Origin: Shewanella donghaensis
Lineage (GTDB): Bacteria; Pseudomonadota; Gammaproteobacteria; Enterobacterales; Shewanellaceae
DNA length: 64,000 nt
NCBI RefSeq assembly: GCF_007567505.1
Contig: NZ_CP041783.1
Coordinates: 1,736,001-1,800,000 of the forward strand
Direction: 5' to 3'
Shown here: in pieces, positions 49,811-57,901 of the stretch
How positions within the stretch are numbered: position 1 is the first letter of the stretch
How the letters are laid out: each line of letters starts with the position of its first letter
Notes under the pieces: model-generated
The model's database searches: none
Told to the model about the DNA's origin: nothing
Seen by the model: only the letters and a program-made list of their open reading frames with translations
Program-made: the position numbers and the translations under genes

Positions 49811-50371
49811 ATGAAAATCACAAAACATGCAGCAGTAACTATTCACTACAGTTTAACCGATCAAGAAGGTCGTTTAATTGAAAGCTCATTTGAAGCTGAA
49901 CCTATGGTTTATCTTCATGGAACTGAAGGCTTAATTCCAGGCTTAGAAACTGAGCTAGAAGGGAAAGTGGTCGGTGACAAATTTGACGCGAATATTCCAA
50001 CTGAGCAAGCATATGGTGAATACCATGACGGCCTAAAACAAGAAGTACCTATTGAAGCATTTGGTGATGTTGAAGACATCGTTCCAGGTATGCGCTTTAT
50101 CGCTGAAACAGAAATGGGTCAACGTCCAGTTCAAGTAACAGAAGTGAAAGATACTGTTGTCGTTGTTGATGGCAACCATCCACTAGCAGGTCAAGCATTA
50201 AACTTTAGCGTTGAAGTGGTGGATGTACGTGAAGCAACGGCTGAAGAGCTTGCCCATGGACACGTTCATGGCGCTGGCGGTTGTGGTGGAAGCGAGCACG
50301 CTCATGAACATGAAGCATGTGACACTGAAAAACCTGGATGTGATGGTAACGGCGGTTGTGGCTGCCACTAA
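49811..50371 (+). CDS. slyD: FKBP-type prolyl isomerase SlyD
   Basis: The protein is 186 residues. The FKBP core starts MKITKHAAVTIHYSLTDQEGRLIESSFE, followed by the insert-in-flap domain (about 70-130). A metal-binding tail of about 35 residues is rich in His and Cys (HGHVHGAGGCGGSEHAHEHE, then GGCGCH at the end). In E. coli SlyD assists nickel delivery to hydrogenase and acts as a chaperone. Here the intact tail supports metal binding. A GGAG site precedes the ATG. Confidence 0.96.
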   Translation: MKITKHAAVTIHYSLTDQEGRLIESSFEAEPMVYLHGTEGLIPGLETELEGKVVGDKFDANIPTEQAYGEYHDGLKQEVPIEAFGDVEDIVPGMRFIAETEMGQRPVQVTEVKDTVVVVDGNHPLAGQALNFSVEVVDVREATAEELAHGHVHGAGGCGGSEHAHEHEACDTEKPGCDGNGGCGCH

Positions 50372-50454
50372 ATTTTAAGTGATTGGAATTGCCATAGACA
50401 AAGATTCAATAGCTTAGGAATTGTAACATCAAACTAAAGTTTGAAATCAATAAT

Positions 50455-50489
50455 GCGTTAGCCATTTTTTTGGGTAACGTATTTTTTTT
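50455..50489 (+). terminator. slyD terminator
   Basis: GCGTTAGCC (50455-50463) pairs imperfectly with GGGTAACGT (50472-50480), followed by an 8-T run. Confidence 0.65.
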
Positions 50490-50681
50490 GAGTTATTATT
50501 CATTGTATATGAATTGTAAGTCTACTCTTACATTTCCAATCGTTACTACAATCATTGTGCTTACAGCTTATGTTTTCTAAAGCAAGCTTACTGTTACTGA
50601 TTAGCTGATAACAATGTTGTTAAGATTAAAGACTTAATCTTTTAAGCTAAATAACAATTAATAAAAAGCGAAGGAGTGCTT
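50490..50681. other. Upstream region of the small membrane protein gene
   Basis: About 190 bp of AT-rich sequence, no gene seen. It ends in AAGGAG 5 nt before the ATG at 50682. Confidence 0.45.
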
Positions 50682-51065
50682 ATGTTAATTAAACCGATTT
50701 ATGAAATATTACCCCTAACTTACATCATTGTAGGCGGTGGCAGTGTGGTATTTTTGCAAGAGCCCTACGCAATAATTGCTTCCTTGTTAGTCTTTTTCTA
50801 TGGCGCCCATATATGGAATCAACGTTCTAAAAATCGTCGCACAGATAAAAAAAGAAAACGAGTTGACGGTTTCATACCAGAGTCATTATATGGATACACT
50901 CCATTTATCTATATCATGTCAGCAGGATTGATATTCCGTTTTTTGCCTAAAGATTCAGGTGTATTAATTGCAGCCTGCCTATTAGCTTACGGTGCTTACA
51001 TCTTGATACGTCGAATTAGCTACCGACACCATAAACTGCCACCAGCATTTAGAGCAAAATATTAA
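50682..51065 (+). CDS. Small inner-membrane protein of unknown function
   Basis: The protein is 127 residues. An in-frame GTG at 50676 is inside the ribosome-binding site AAGGAG, so the ATG at 50682 is the start. Four hydrophobic segments are visible (about 7-24, 27-41, 72-88 and 91-107). A strongly basic cytoplasmic loop (RSKNRRTDKKRKR) lies between the second and third, and a basic tail follows. The family is not recognised. It sits between slyD and trpR without operon partners. Confidence 0.72.
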   Translation: MLIKPIYEILPLTYIIVGGGSVVFLQEPYAIIASLLVFFYGAHIWNQRSKNRRTDKKRKRVDGFIPESLYGYTPFIYIMSAGLIFRFLPKDSGVLIAACLLAYGAYILIRRISYRHHKLPPAFRAKY

Positions 51066-51071
51066 TCAATA

Positions 51072-51135
51072 TATAGCTCTATATTTATAGCTCTACTTTT
51101 ATAGCTCTACTTTTATAGCTCTACATTTATAGCTC
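51072..51135. repeat. 14-bp tandem repeat, about 4.6 copies
   Basis: Units at 51072-51085, 51086-51099, 51100-51113 and 51114-51127 share TATAGCTCTA followed by a variable 4-nt end (TATT, CTTT, CTTT, CATT). A partial fifth unit runs to 51135. It begins 7 bp after the stop codon of the preceding gene and is non-coding. It is probably a slippage-prone minisatellite. Confidence 0.9.
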
Positions 51136-51180
51136 ATAATATAGTGCTTATTCTTTTGAATTCGGTATCTAGATTAATTG

Positions 51181-51208
51181 AAAGCCTTAGCTCAAAAGCG
51201 AAGGCTTT
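51181..51208. terminator. Weak terminator-like hairpin between convergent genes
   Basis: AAAGCCTT (51181-51188) and AAGGCTTT (51201-51208) are complementary, with a 12-nt loop and only a short T-run. It may serve either the small membrane gene or trpR. Confidence 0.4.
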
Positions 51209-51288
51209 TAGCTGATTCCGCTCAAAAAAAGCGCCATATCCCATCAAGTAATCTTAACCTTAGCCAAACTGCAGACCTCATTATCCAT

Positions 51289-51567
51289 TCAATCCAATAT
51301 TAGCAGTTTAACTTTTTCTTTTTGTTCTTGAGGCATATTTTTAAGGTAGTTAGAGCAGCGTGTAATTGTCGCGATGCTAACCTTATATTCCGATGATATC
51401 TGACGTTGACTTAACTCACCTTGAAGAAGTAGTTGGAACACTTTAAGCCTACCAGCAACTGCACTTCGTTCTTCTTCAGTAAATAATAATTGAAACAAAA
51501 TGCCCAGTTCATCTGTTTTAGGATGACTTAAAACTGTTTCTACCACTGAATCCCAATTCGCTCGCAT
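51289..51567 (-). CDS. trpR: Trp operon repressor
   Basis: The protein is 92 residues, slightly shorter than E. coli TrpR. It has LFTEEERSAVAGRLKVFQLLLQGELSQRQISSEYKVSIATITRCSNYLK, which matches the TrpR helix-turn-helix and the tryptophan-binding region. The GlySer usually following ITR is CysSer here. It would repress trp and possibly aro genes when tryptophan-bound. No trp gene is in the window. Confidence 0.9.
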   Translation of the reverse strand: MRANWDSVVETVLSHPKTDELGILFQLLFTEEERSAVAGRLKVFQLLLQGELSQRQISSEYKVSIATITRCSNYLKNMPQEQKEKVKLLILD

Positions 51568-51771
51568 GTCATTCTCTTTTAGTAATGCCTCAACAGTACA
51601 AGTGTAACAAAGCTTAACCAGATACAGAAATCAAATATACTTTAAAATCATTAAAGTGAACTTTACATAGCTAATTACAATTAGACACAAAGTAGACTCG
51701 CACTTAGATCTAATTTATGTGTAAAATGTGATAAAAATCCACTTAATCAATAATTAAAAAAGAGATATTTT

Positions 51772-52221
51772 ATGAAAAATACAATCTTGGCCTTAGCAGT
51801 AAGTGCACTATTAGTTCCAACCGTTAACGCGCATAATTTTGAAGATGCAAATGATGCGATAGAGTACCGTCAAGCAGGATTTAGCTTAGTTAGATATCAG
51901 TTTGCTGACATGGGTGCGATGCTTAAAGGTAAAAAAGATTTTGATTTAGCTGTATTTCAATCTCGTGCGGCGAATTTAGAAACTCTAGCAAAGATCCCAC
52001 ATGAAGGGTTTATTGATGGTTCTGATAAAGGTGATACTGAAGCTCTTGCCAAAATTTGGTCAAACAAGACTGACTTTGACTCAAAAATGATGACTTTCCA
52101 GGAAAATGCAGCAAAATTAAACATAGCCGCTCAAACTGGTGACAAAAAGCAGATAAAACAAGCGTTTGGTAATACAGGAAAAAGCTGTAAAGGTTGCCAC
52201 GATATGTATAAGAAAGATTAA
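51772..52221 (+). CDS. Cytochrome c'
   Basis: The protein is 149 residues. A signal peptide ends VNA (about residue 20). The mature part is a four-helix bundle (HNFEDANDAIEYRQAGFSLVRYQFADMGAMLKG). The class II haem motif CKGCH lies near the C-terminus (Cys139, Cys142, His143). Cytochromes c' are periplasmic and bind NO or CO at a five-coordinate haem, often giving NO tolerance. The cytochrome b561 gene downstream on the other strand is a possible electron partner. It has its own terminator. Confidence 0.92.
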   Translation: MKNTILALAVSALLVPTVNAHNFEDANDAIEYRQAGFSLVRYQFADMGAMLKGKKDFDLAVFQSRAANLETLAKIPHEGFIDGSDKGDTEALAKIWSNKTDFDSKMMTFQENAAKLNIAAQTGDKKQIKQAFGNTGKSCKGCHDMYKKD

Positions 52222-52267
52222 TAATCTGCTCTATACTACCGCTCTAGTGCATTCAGAGTTGAAAATT

Positions 52268-52295
52268 AAAGCCCACATCAGTGGGCTTTTTTGAA
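52268..52295 (+). terminator. Cytochrome c' gene terminator
   Basis: AAAGCCCAC (52268-52276) pairs with GTGGGCTTT (52281-52289), followed by a T-run. Confidence 0.92.
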
Positions 52296-52394
52296 TTAAT
52301 TTTTAATGACTAAAGCTTATAGCAAGATTTAGTCATCAATCTTAATTGCTGGTCTTTAGCTTTATAGCATATCTCGATAGCTTGCCTTGAAAAT

Positions 52395-53084
52395 TCACAT
52401 GAATTCGACAATAGGAGCAATAAGCCAAACCCAAATACCAGAACCAATTAATCCTATTACCACTAACGCTATCAATGGAGACCTTATCTTAGGCTCTGAA
52501 CTTAATCGTTGATACTCATCTTTAGTTAAGGTTTTTCTACCTGAAATCATAGCTCCGACTAGGTTATTACCTTTTATGGCATATAAGGTAATTGCACTTA
52601 AATGAAGCACAATACATCCCAAAATAATATTAAAATTTGTTTTATGTAGCCAAGTCAGAAAGCTAGCTGTATCCGATGACACCATCGAATATAAAGGGCC
52701 TTCAGTAAAAATATCGTCACTAGCAAACAAACCGGTGATGAGCTGCAAAACTAATACCATCAACATTAGCATCACCATATAGCCGCCCATTGGGTTGTGA
52801 CCGACAACGGGCTCTTTTACCTTTCCGGTCAGATACTTTGCTACTTTATTAGGCCCAGCAACAAACCCAGAAAATTTTGCTGTATCACTACCAATAAATC
52901 CCCACAGTAACCTGAATATGATTAAGCCTAGAAAGCTATAGGCGCAAACTTGATGCCATTCCATTTCTCCAGCATCTGCAGTCCACCATAATGAAAACAG
53001 TAAAATCACGGTAAGCCAGTGAAACAAGCGAGTCGGTATATCCCATACCTTAATTTTTATTTGTTCTATACTCATTATTAGCAC
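52395..53084 (-). CDS. Cytochrome b561-type di-haem membrane protein
   Basis: The protein is 229 residues with about five membrane segments. IKVWDIPTRLFHWLTVILLFSLWWTAD carries the first haem His, EWHQVCAYSFLGLIIFRLLWGFIG the next, and HKTNFNIILGCIVLHLSAI the later pair. This is the bacterial b561/YceJ-type pattern (DUF4405/Ni-Fe hydrogenase cytochrome b fold). It passes quinol electrons to periplasmic c-type cytochromes. The GTG at 53084 has AGGAA 7 nt upstream; the ATG at 53075 (MSIEQIKIKV) is an alternative start. It converges on the cytochrome c' gene. Confidence 0.87.
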   Translation of the reverse strand: MLIMSIEQIKIKVWDIPTRLFHWLTVILLFSLWWTADAGEMEWHQVCAYSFLGLIIFRLLWGFIGSDTAKFSGFVAGPNKVAKYLTGKVKEPVVGHNPMGGYMVMLMLMVLVLQLITGLFASDDIFTEGPLYSMVSSDTASFLTWLHKTNFNIILGCIVLHLSAITLYAIKGNNLVGAMISGRKTLTKDEYQRLSSEPKIRSPLIALVVIGLIGSGIWVWLIAPIVEFM

Positions 53085-53509
53085 TTAATATTTCCTACAA
53101 GATTACCTGTAATTATAAAGAGCAAAGTTAAGCACTCATAGTGTATTTAGGTAAAGAAGCGTAATTAAGTATTTCGACATCCCAGCTAGATGTAACGATT
53201 CATACTCGTAAAAAGGCATATAAGCTAACATCAAGTCGATTCTTTGATGCCATGTCCCAGAGAATAAGAGAGTAAGAAAGCCCCGTTTTACCAAAATGAT
53301 TATTACCTAAGTAACAATGTGCCGCATGGGATAGCCAAAGAATTTATTAATTGAAGTACGAATGGGGGGAAAGTAAGGATTGAAAGGGCTTGTTATCCAT
53401 TCAAATATGCGCCTAATTAAGCACAGTTTCAAGACATTTATAGGCGTTTTTTAGCTAAAATGTCTAAGCGATCAAAATTGAATCAAACAGACTATAAATG
53501 CCTACAATA
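53085..53509. other. Intergenic region upstream of raiA
   Basis: About 425 bp with no gene seen. It has local GC-richer patches around 53220-53360 with no recognisable structure or homology. It ends at the CRP-like site. Confidence 0.5.
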
Positions 53510-53525
53510 TGTGATTTAGATCACG
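53510..53525. promoter_or_regulatory. CRP-like site upstream of raiA
   Basis: TGTGATTTAGATCACG matches TGTGA-N6-TCAC(A/G) fully in both cores. It lies 58 bp upstream of the raiA ATG, a common position for CRP activation. Control of raiA by CRP is known in E. coli. Confidence 0.7.
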
Positions 53526-53582
53526 ATTTTTGTTTATAAGCTTGGTAATCTGAACTCAAGCAAACAACAGAAGGTTCGAAAT

Positions 53583-53936
53583 ATGCTGAAAATCACTAGC
53601 AAGCAACTTGAAGTAACTGCACCGATTCTTGAACGTATCGAAGGACAAATAGAGAAACTCGAAAGACATGATATTCAACTTATCAATCCGCATGTAATTA
53701 TAACTCAGGAAAAGCAGCTCTTTAAGATCGAAGCTTCTGTCGGCTTACCTAGTGGTGAACTATTCGCCCAGGCGAAAAATGAAAACCTGTATGCTGCAAT
53801 TACAGCAATGGGTAAAAAGCTGGAAAAACAGCTAAATCGCCTGACTCATAAACCCCAAGCTCAACGTCATGTTTCGCCAACAGCTGAAACAGGTAATGAT
53901 TTCGAGTATGACTATAAGGAGGAAACTGCAGCTTGA
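53583..53936 (+). CDS. raiA: Ribosome-associated inhibitor/hibernation factor RaiA (YfiA)
   Basis: The protein is 117 residues, with MLKITSKQLEVTAPILERIEGQIEKLERH and the S30EA fold, then DLYAAI-like ENLYAAITAMGKKLEKQLNRL. A short acidic C-terminal tail of about 25 residues, as in YfiA, distinguishes it from HPF. It binds the ribosomal A and P sites in stationary phase or cold. Its location next to pheA matches E. coli gene order. It is followed by its own terminator and preceded by a CRP-like site. Confidence 0.94.
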   Translation: MLKITSKQLEVTAPILERIEGQIEKLERHDIQLINPHVIITQEKQLFKIEASVGLPSGELFAQAKNENLYAAITAMGKKLEKQLNRLTHKPQAQRHVSPTAETGNDFEYDYKEETAA

Positions 53937-53959
53937 TGTTTTATAATTTATCGAAAGCA

Positions 53960-53988
53960 AAGCACACCCTCGGGTGTGCTTTTTTTAT
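53960..53988 (+). terminator. raiA terminator
   Basis: AAGCACACCC (53960-53969) pairs with GGGTGTGCTT (53972-53981), followed by a 7-T run. Confidence 0.93.
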
Positions 53989-54063
53989 GCAAACTAAACA
54001 GAATGAGCAATCTTCATCATTATTTGATTGACACTGATGCCCTAGCACTTTAATTTTAAGTCT

Positions 54064-54120
54064 ATGAATATTTTATCTCAGTTAAATTTTATTTTCTTTT
54101 TTATACAGCCCCCATATTGA
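54064..54120 (+). CDS. pheL: pheA leader peptide
   Basis: An 18-residue frame, MNILSQLNFIFFFIQPPY, has four Phe codons clustered (one single, three consecutive), plus Tyr, just before the pheA attenuator. E. coli has the same raiA-pheL-pheA order with a Phe-rich leader. Stalling at the Phe codons would free the downstream GAGGC (54119-54123) to pair with GCCTC of the terminator arm. The ribosome-binding site is weak. Confidence 0.87.
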   Translation: MNILSQLNFIFFFIQPPY

Positions 54121-54154
54121 GGCGGATTTTTTGTGTAAAAACGAAAATGAAATA

Positions 54155-54181
54155 AAAGCCTCCCACATGGGGGGCTTTTTA
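54155..54181 (+). terminator. pheA attenuator terminator
   Basis: AGCCTCCC (54157-54164) pairs with GGGGGGCT (54169-54176) around an ACAT loop, with one G-U pair, followed by a T-run. It lies 66 bp before the pheA ATG. The antiterminator partner GAGGC overlaps the pheL stop. Confidence 0.9.
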
Positions 54182-54246
54182 TTATTGAGTATTTTAATGC
54201 TAACTGTTCAAAGACAAGCAGCTAAGCAATCGTCATTGAGGCTATT

Positions 54247-56196
54247 ATGAAAAAAGCGCCAGAGTTAAGTCATACAAGAGAACAAATTACTGCGCTAGAT
54301 AAGGACTTATTAGCCTTGCTCGCGAAAAGACGTAACTTAAGTCTCGACGTAGCCAGAAGTAAAGAAGTCGATGTCAGGCCTATCAGAGATACCCAAAGGG
54401 AAAAGGAGCTTTTAGAGCGCTTAGTACTCCAAGGTCGAGAGCAAGGGTTAGATGCTCATTTCGTTATTTCCTTATATCAAAGCATCATCGAAGACTCGGT
54501 GTTAAATCAGCAAGCTTACTTACATGGTCGCGCCAATCCTGAAATACAGCAATTACAATCAACCATTGCTTATCTTGGTGCAAGAGGATCATATTCTTAT
54601 CTTGCAGCAAGTCGATTTTGTCAAAGACGCCAAGTAGAAATGATTGATTTAGGTTGCCAAAGTTTCAGTGAAATTATTAATTCTGTCGAATTAGGTCATG
54701 CTGATTTAGGTTTTTTACCGATTGAAAATACATCTTCAGGTTCTATCAACGAAGTCTATGATGTGTTACAGCACACTTCTTTATCTATCGTGGGTGAAAC
54801 AACCATTGAAGTGGGTCATTGTTTATTAACTAAGAACAATACCGATTTAGCGAAAATAAAAACTGTTTTTGCACATCCTCAACCTATTAGCCAATGCAGT
54901 CATTGGTTAACTCAGCACCCACAGTTAACTTTAGCTTATTGCTCAAGTAGTGCTGAGGCGATGCAAAAAGTCATTGATGCAGAGGATGATAGTGTCGCTG
55001 CTATTGGTAGTGCTGAAGGTGGCGCCTTGTATCAACTGTCGGCCACGGAATCAGGTCTGGCAAATCAGAAAATAAATCAAAGTCGTTTTATCGTTGTTGC
55101 TCGTAAAGCTGTCGCAGTGCCTACTCAGCTTCCCGCTAAAACCACCTTAATTATGGCTACAGGCCAGAAACCTGGCGCCTTAGTAGAAGCATTATTAGTA
55201 TTAAAAGTGCACAATATTAATATGAGCAAACTCGAGTCCCGCCCTATTCCAGGCACGCCTTGGGAAGAAATGTTCTATCTTGATGTGGACGCTAACCTTG
55301 CAAGTTCTAATATGCAGCAAGCGCTAAAAGAATTAGAACGCTTAACCCGTTTTGTAAAAGTGCTAGGTTGTTACCCTTGTGAAACCGTTAAACCAACTCA
55401 ATTAAATAATAGCCAACTGGTAATAGAACCTATCAGTTCTAAAGCAACCAATGTATTAATCTCTGATGATATTGATGCACCAAAACACTCTAAACTATAC
55501 AAACAAGAACCAACCGTCATTGCCACTAAACAATGTGATATTGGTGCACGCGACATTATTACCCTTGAACAAATATCCCTTCCTGTGGCTGATGACATGT
55601 TTGCTGCAAATGTAAAAAGCATTAAAGAAGCAGGGTTTCAGGGTATTCTTTTACAAGGACTAGATAGTGTAACGACATTAGCGTTAAAAGATTATTGTCA
55701 TCTTATCGAACAGGCAGGCTTGTTGAGTGCCATTGAAGTTAACTCAGTCAGCTCATTTGACTCAGCACTTAAATCTGCAGATATGCTCTACCTGTCAGGT
55801 AAAGAGATGTTTAATAATGAATTACTTGATTTAGCAGGTTCTATCAGTAAACCCGTTTTACTCGAACGTAACACCATGGCCAGTACAATTGACTGGCTCT
55901 GTGCAGCAGATAAAGTTTTAACCAAAGGTAACCAGCAGCTTATTTTAGTTGAAGCTGGCACTCGCAGTTTTACAAACCCTGAGAAATTAGCATTGGATTT
56001 AGCTGGATTAGTTGAAATTAAAAACACCAGCCACTTACCTATCATCGTCAACACCAGTTATGCCGTTGATGCGAGTCAACTTCACTGCCAAGCACTTGCA
56101 GTAAAGAAATTGCTGGCAAATGGACTCATCATTAATGAAGTCCAATTAATTGAAGAAGATAAACAAGAGCATTTATTACATCAACTTCATCAATAA
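54247..56196 (+). CDS. pheA: Chorismate mutase/prephenate dehydratase with C-terminal DAHP-synthase-like domain
   Basis: The protein is 649 residues, about 260 longer than E. coli PheA. Residues 1-95 are the AroQ chorismate mutase (REQITALDKDLLALLAKRR). Residues 105-285 are prephenate dehydratase, but the catalytic TRF is SRF (Ser279). The ACT domain (about 298-380) has PGALVEALL and LESRP. After a linker, about 430-635 resembles a class I-beta DAHP synthase: KPVLLERNTMASTIDWLCAAD, GNQQLILVEAGTRSF and SHLPIIVNTSYA. Catalytic positions are changed: Lys to Glu540, Arg to Ala570, DPSH to NTSY (602-605). The tail is therefore probably non-catalytic. The gene is preceded by pheL and its attenuator. 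Confidence 0.93.
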   Translation: MKKAPELSHTREQITALDKDLLALLAKRRNLSLDVARSKEVDVRPIRDTQREKELLERLVLQGREQGLDAHFVISLYQSIIEDSVLNQQAYLHGRANPEIQQLQSTIAYLGARGSYSYLAASRFCQRRQVEMIDLGCQSFSEIINSVELGHADLGFLPIENTSSGSINEVYDVLQHTSLSIVGETTIEVGHCLLTKNNTDLAKIKTVFAHPQPISQCSHWLTQHPQLTLAYCSSSAEAMQKVIDAEDDSVAAIGSAEGGALYQLSATESGLANQKINQSRFIVVARKAVAVPTQLPAKTTLIMATGQKPGALVEALLVLKVHNINMSKLESRPIPGTPWEEMFYLDVDANLASSNMQQALKELERLTRFVKVLGCYPCETVKPTQLNNSQLVIEPISSKATNVLISDDIDAPKHSKLYKQEPTVIATKQCDIGARDIITLEQISLPVADDMFAANVKSIKEAGFQGILLQGLDSVTTLALKDYCHLIEQAGLLSAIEVNSVSSFDSALKSADMLYLSGKEMFNNELLDLAGSISKPVLLERNTMASTIDWLCAADKVLTKGNQQLILVEAGTRSFTNPEKLALDLAGLVEIKNTSHLPIIVNTSYAVDASQLHCQALAVKKLLANGLIINEVQLIEEDKQEHLLHQLHQ

Positions 56197-56239
56197 CACT
56201 CTAGGCTAACTCTAAAGCTTAGCAATAAATTTTGAACAG

Positions 56240-56270
56240 AAAAAAACCGAACTTATGTTCGGTTTTTTTT
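56240..56270. terminator. Bidirectional terminator between pheA and the DUF4870-like gene
   Basis: ACCGAAC (56246-56252) pairs with GTTCGGT (56257-56263), with an A-run before and an 8-T run after. Confidence 0.92.
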
Positions 56271-56294
56271 ACGCTTTTTGCCTAATACTGACGG

Positions 56295-56627
56295 CTAATA
56301 CATAAACACATTATCATTTAAACCCAACCAGCCTTTAAAAACACGATAGCTAAACCAAATTAGTGCGAATGCAAGAATAGGCACACTTAGCCATAGTTGA
56401 GGAACACAATAACCAATTATCAGTAATGGCATAAGACCAGTAATACTGTTTCTTTGCCAGCGCAAATGAGAAGCAAGTAGTGAAGCCGAAGAATTATGGG
56501 TTTGTGTCAAGTTGATCAGTAGACTAAAAAAGACTGGTAAAAAAAATAGCGGGAATGCACTCATTAATGCATATAAAAAATGCCCAAGTGATAAATCTTC
56601 TGCGGTGTAAACCTCAGTATTAGTCAT
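56295..56627 (-). CDS. Small membrane protein, DUF4870-like
   Basis: The protein is 110 residues with three hydrophobic segments (about 15-38, 64-80 and 81-92). The motifs ASHLRWQRNSITG and YRVFKGWLGLND resemble the SHFRWQ...T and YRxxKGWLxLND signatures of small DUF4870-type or related inner-membrane proteins. No function is known. It lies 111 bp downstream of tyrA on the same strand and may be read from the aroF-tyrA transcript. Confidence 0.75.
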   Translation of the reverse strand: MTNTEVYTAEDLSLGHFLYALMSAFPLFFLPVFFSLLINLTQTHNSSASLLASHLRWQRNSITGLMPLLIIGYCVPQLWLSVPILAFALIWFSYRVFKGWLGLNDNVFMY

Positions 56628-56737
56628 CAGATTATCACTCCTATCGTATAAAATTAAGGGAGCTACTTCGCCATAACTCCCCCTTAACCATAATCCTAGA
56701 TCAATGATTTCGCAATATTAATCATCTTCATTACGCG

Positions 56738-57877
56738 TTAATTACTTTTCATGTCATTTACCGACTGCAACATTGCACGACTTTCATGCTGAAACTGTGG
56801 GGCAAAATCACCAAACCACTGAGCAACTTGTTTAAATTGAGACACAAACTCTTCTCTATTACCTGCTTTCAATAACTCTAACGCTTGACGATAATTATCG
56901 AGATAATCGCTAATCGCGATTTGACTGCCTTCTTGGGCAAATATAATATCGGCATACAGCTCAGGATCTTGAGCAAACAAGCGCCCTACCATAGCTAACT
57001 CTAAACGATAAATCGGTGAACTAAATTGCAATAAAGTATCGATATCAGCTTGTTCTTTACATAAATTCAAACCATATACAAAGGTTGAAAAATGGCGCAT
57101 AGCTTGAACTAGCTGCATGGCTTTATCGTGTTTTTGTGCATCTTCATTAACGATGCGCGCTCCCCAGATGATGATCTGATCGAGCAACCACTGATAAGCT
57201 TCTGGATGGCGGCCATCACAGACCACAACGACCTGTTTAGCTAGGCTGCCAACATCTGGGCCAAACATTGGGTGTAAACCCACTACAGGGCCTTTATGGG
57301 CGGCTAACATCGCGTTTAACGGTTCAGTTTTAACTGAGGTTAAATCCGCAAGAATACAGTTATCAGGTAAATTATTTAGCTGATTGCTAATCACATCGCA
57401 AGTGACATTAATAGGTACGGTAACAATGACCATGCCCGCGCCATCAAATAACTCTTCAGCTCTATGCCAATCATTTTTATCAAGACTCTTTACTTGGTAA
57501 CCTGATAACGTCAGCATTTGACTAAACAAACCACCAAGCTGACCTTCACCACCGACAATAACGATATGTCCAAGATCTGTTTTCACTTGCTTAAAGCCTA
57601 CGTCTTTTTCATTAAGATATGACTCACGCATTAACCGACGAAGAATATCTTCAATTAATTGCGGTGACACATTCATATCGCTCGCTTCTTTACGACGTTT
57701 AGCCAACATAGAAGCTTCACGTTGCGGAGCATAGATAGGAACACCAGCGGCATGCTTTACTGTCCCCACTTGTGCGACAAAATCTAATCGTTTACGTAAT
57801 AAATTCAAAAGTTGTTGGTCAACGCCATCAATGAGGTCGCGCAAGTTTTCTAAATCTAAAGTGGTTTTTTCATTCAT
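56738..57877 (-). CDS. tyrA: Chorismate mutase/prephenate dehydrogenase
   Basis: The protein is 379 residues from the ATG at 57877. The AroQ chorismate mutase has [30 protein letters not shown]. The NAD-binding dehydrogenase has [37 protein letters not shown] and [21 protein letters not shown]. Three in-frame starts exist: TTG 57901, ATG 57889 and ATG 57877. The last gives the family-length N-terminus with GGATAAAG upstream. It makes 4-hydroxyphenylpyruvate for tyrosine. It directly follows aroF. Confidence 0.95.
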   Translation of the reverse strand: MNEKTTLDLENLRDLIDGVDQQLLNLLRKRLDFVAQVGTVKHAAGVPIYAPQREASMLAKRRKEASDMNVSPQLIEDILRRLMRESYLNEKDVGFKQVKTDLGHIVIVGGEGQLGGLFSQMLTLSGYQVKSLDKNDWHRAEELFDGAGMVIVTVPINVTCDVISNQLNNLPDNCILADLTSVKTEPLNAMLAAHKGPVVGLHPMFGPDVGSLAKQVVVVCDGRHPEAYQWLLDQIIIWGARIVNEDAQKHDKAMQLVQAMRHFSTFVYGLNLCKEQADIDTLLQFSSPIYRLELAMVGRLFAQDPELYADIIFAQEGSQIAISDYLDNYRQALELLKAGNREEFVSQFKQVAQWFGDFAPQFQHESRAMLQSVNDMKSN

Positions 57878-57901
57878 AGCTTTATCCATCCATCGTCGCA
57901 A

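Noticed and set aside
51590-51625. Possible TrpR operator upstream of trpR (AGTACAAGTGTAACAAAG)
   Set aside because: Only the left half resembles the TrpR operator; the symmetry is poor.
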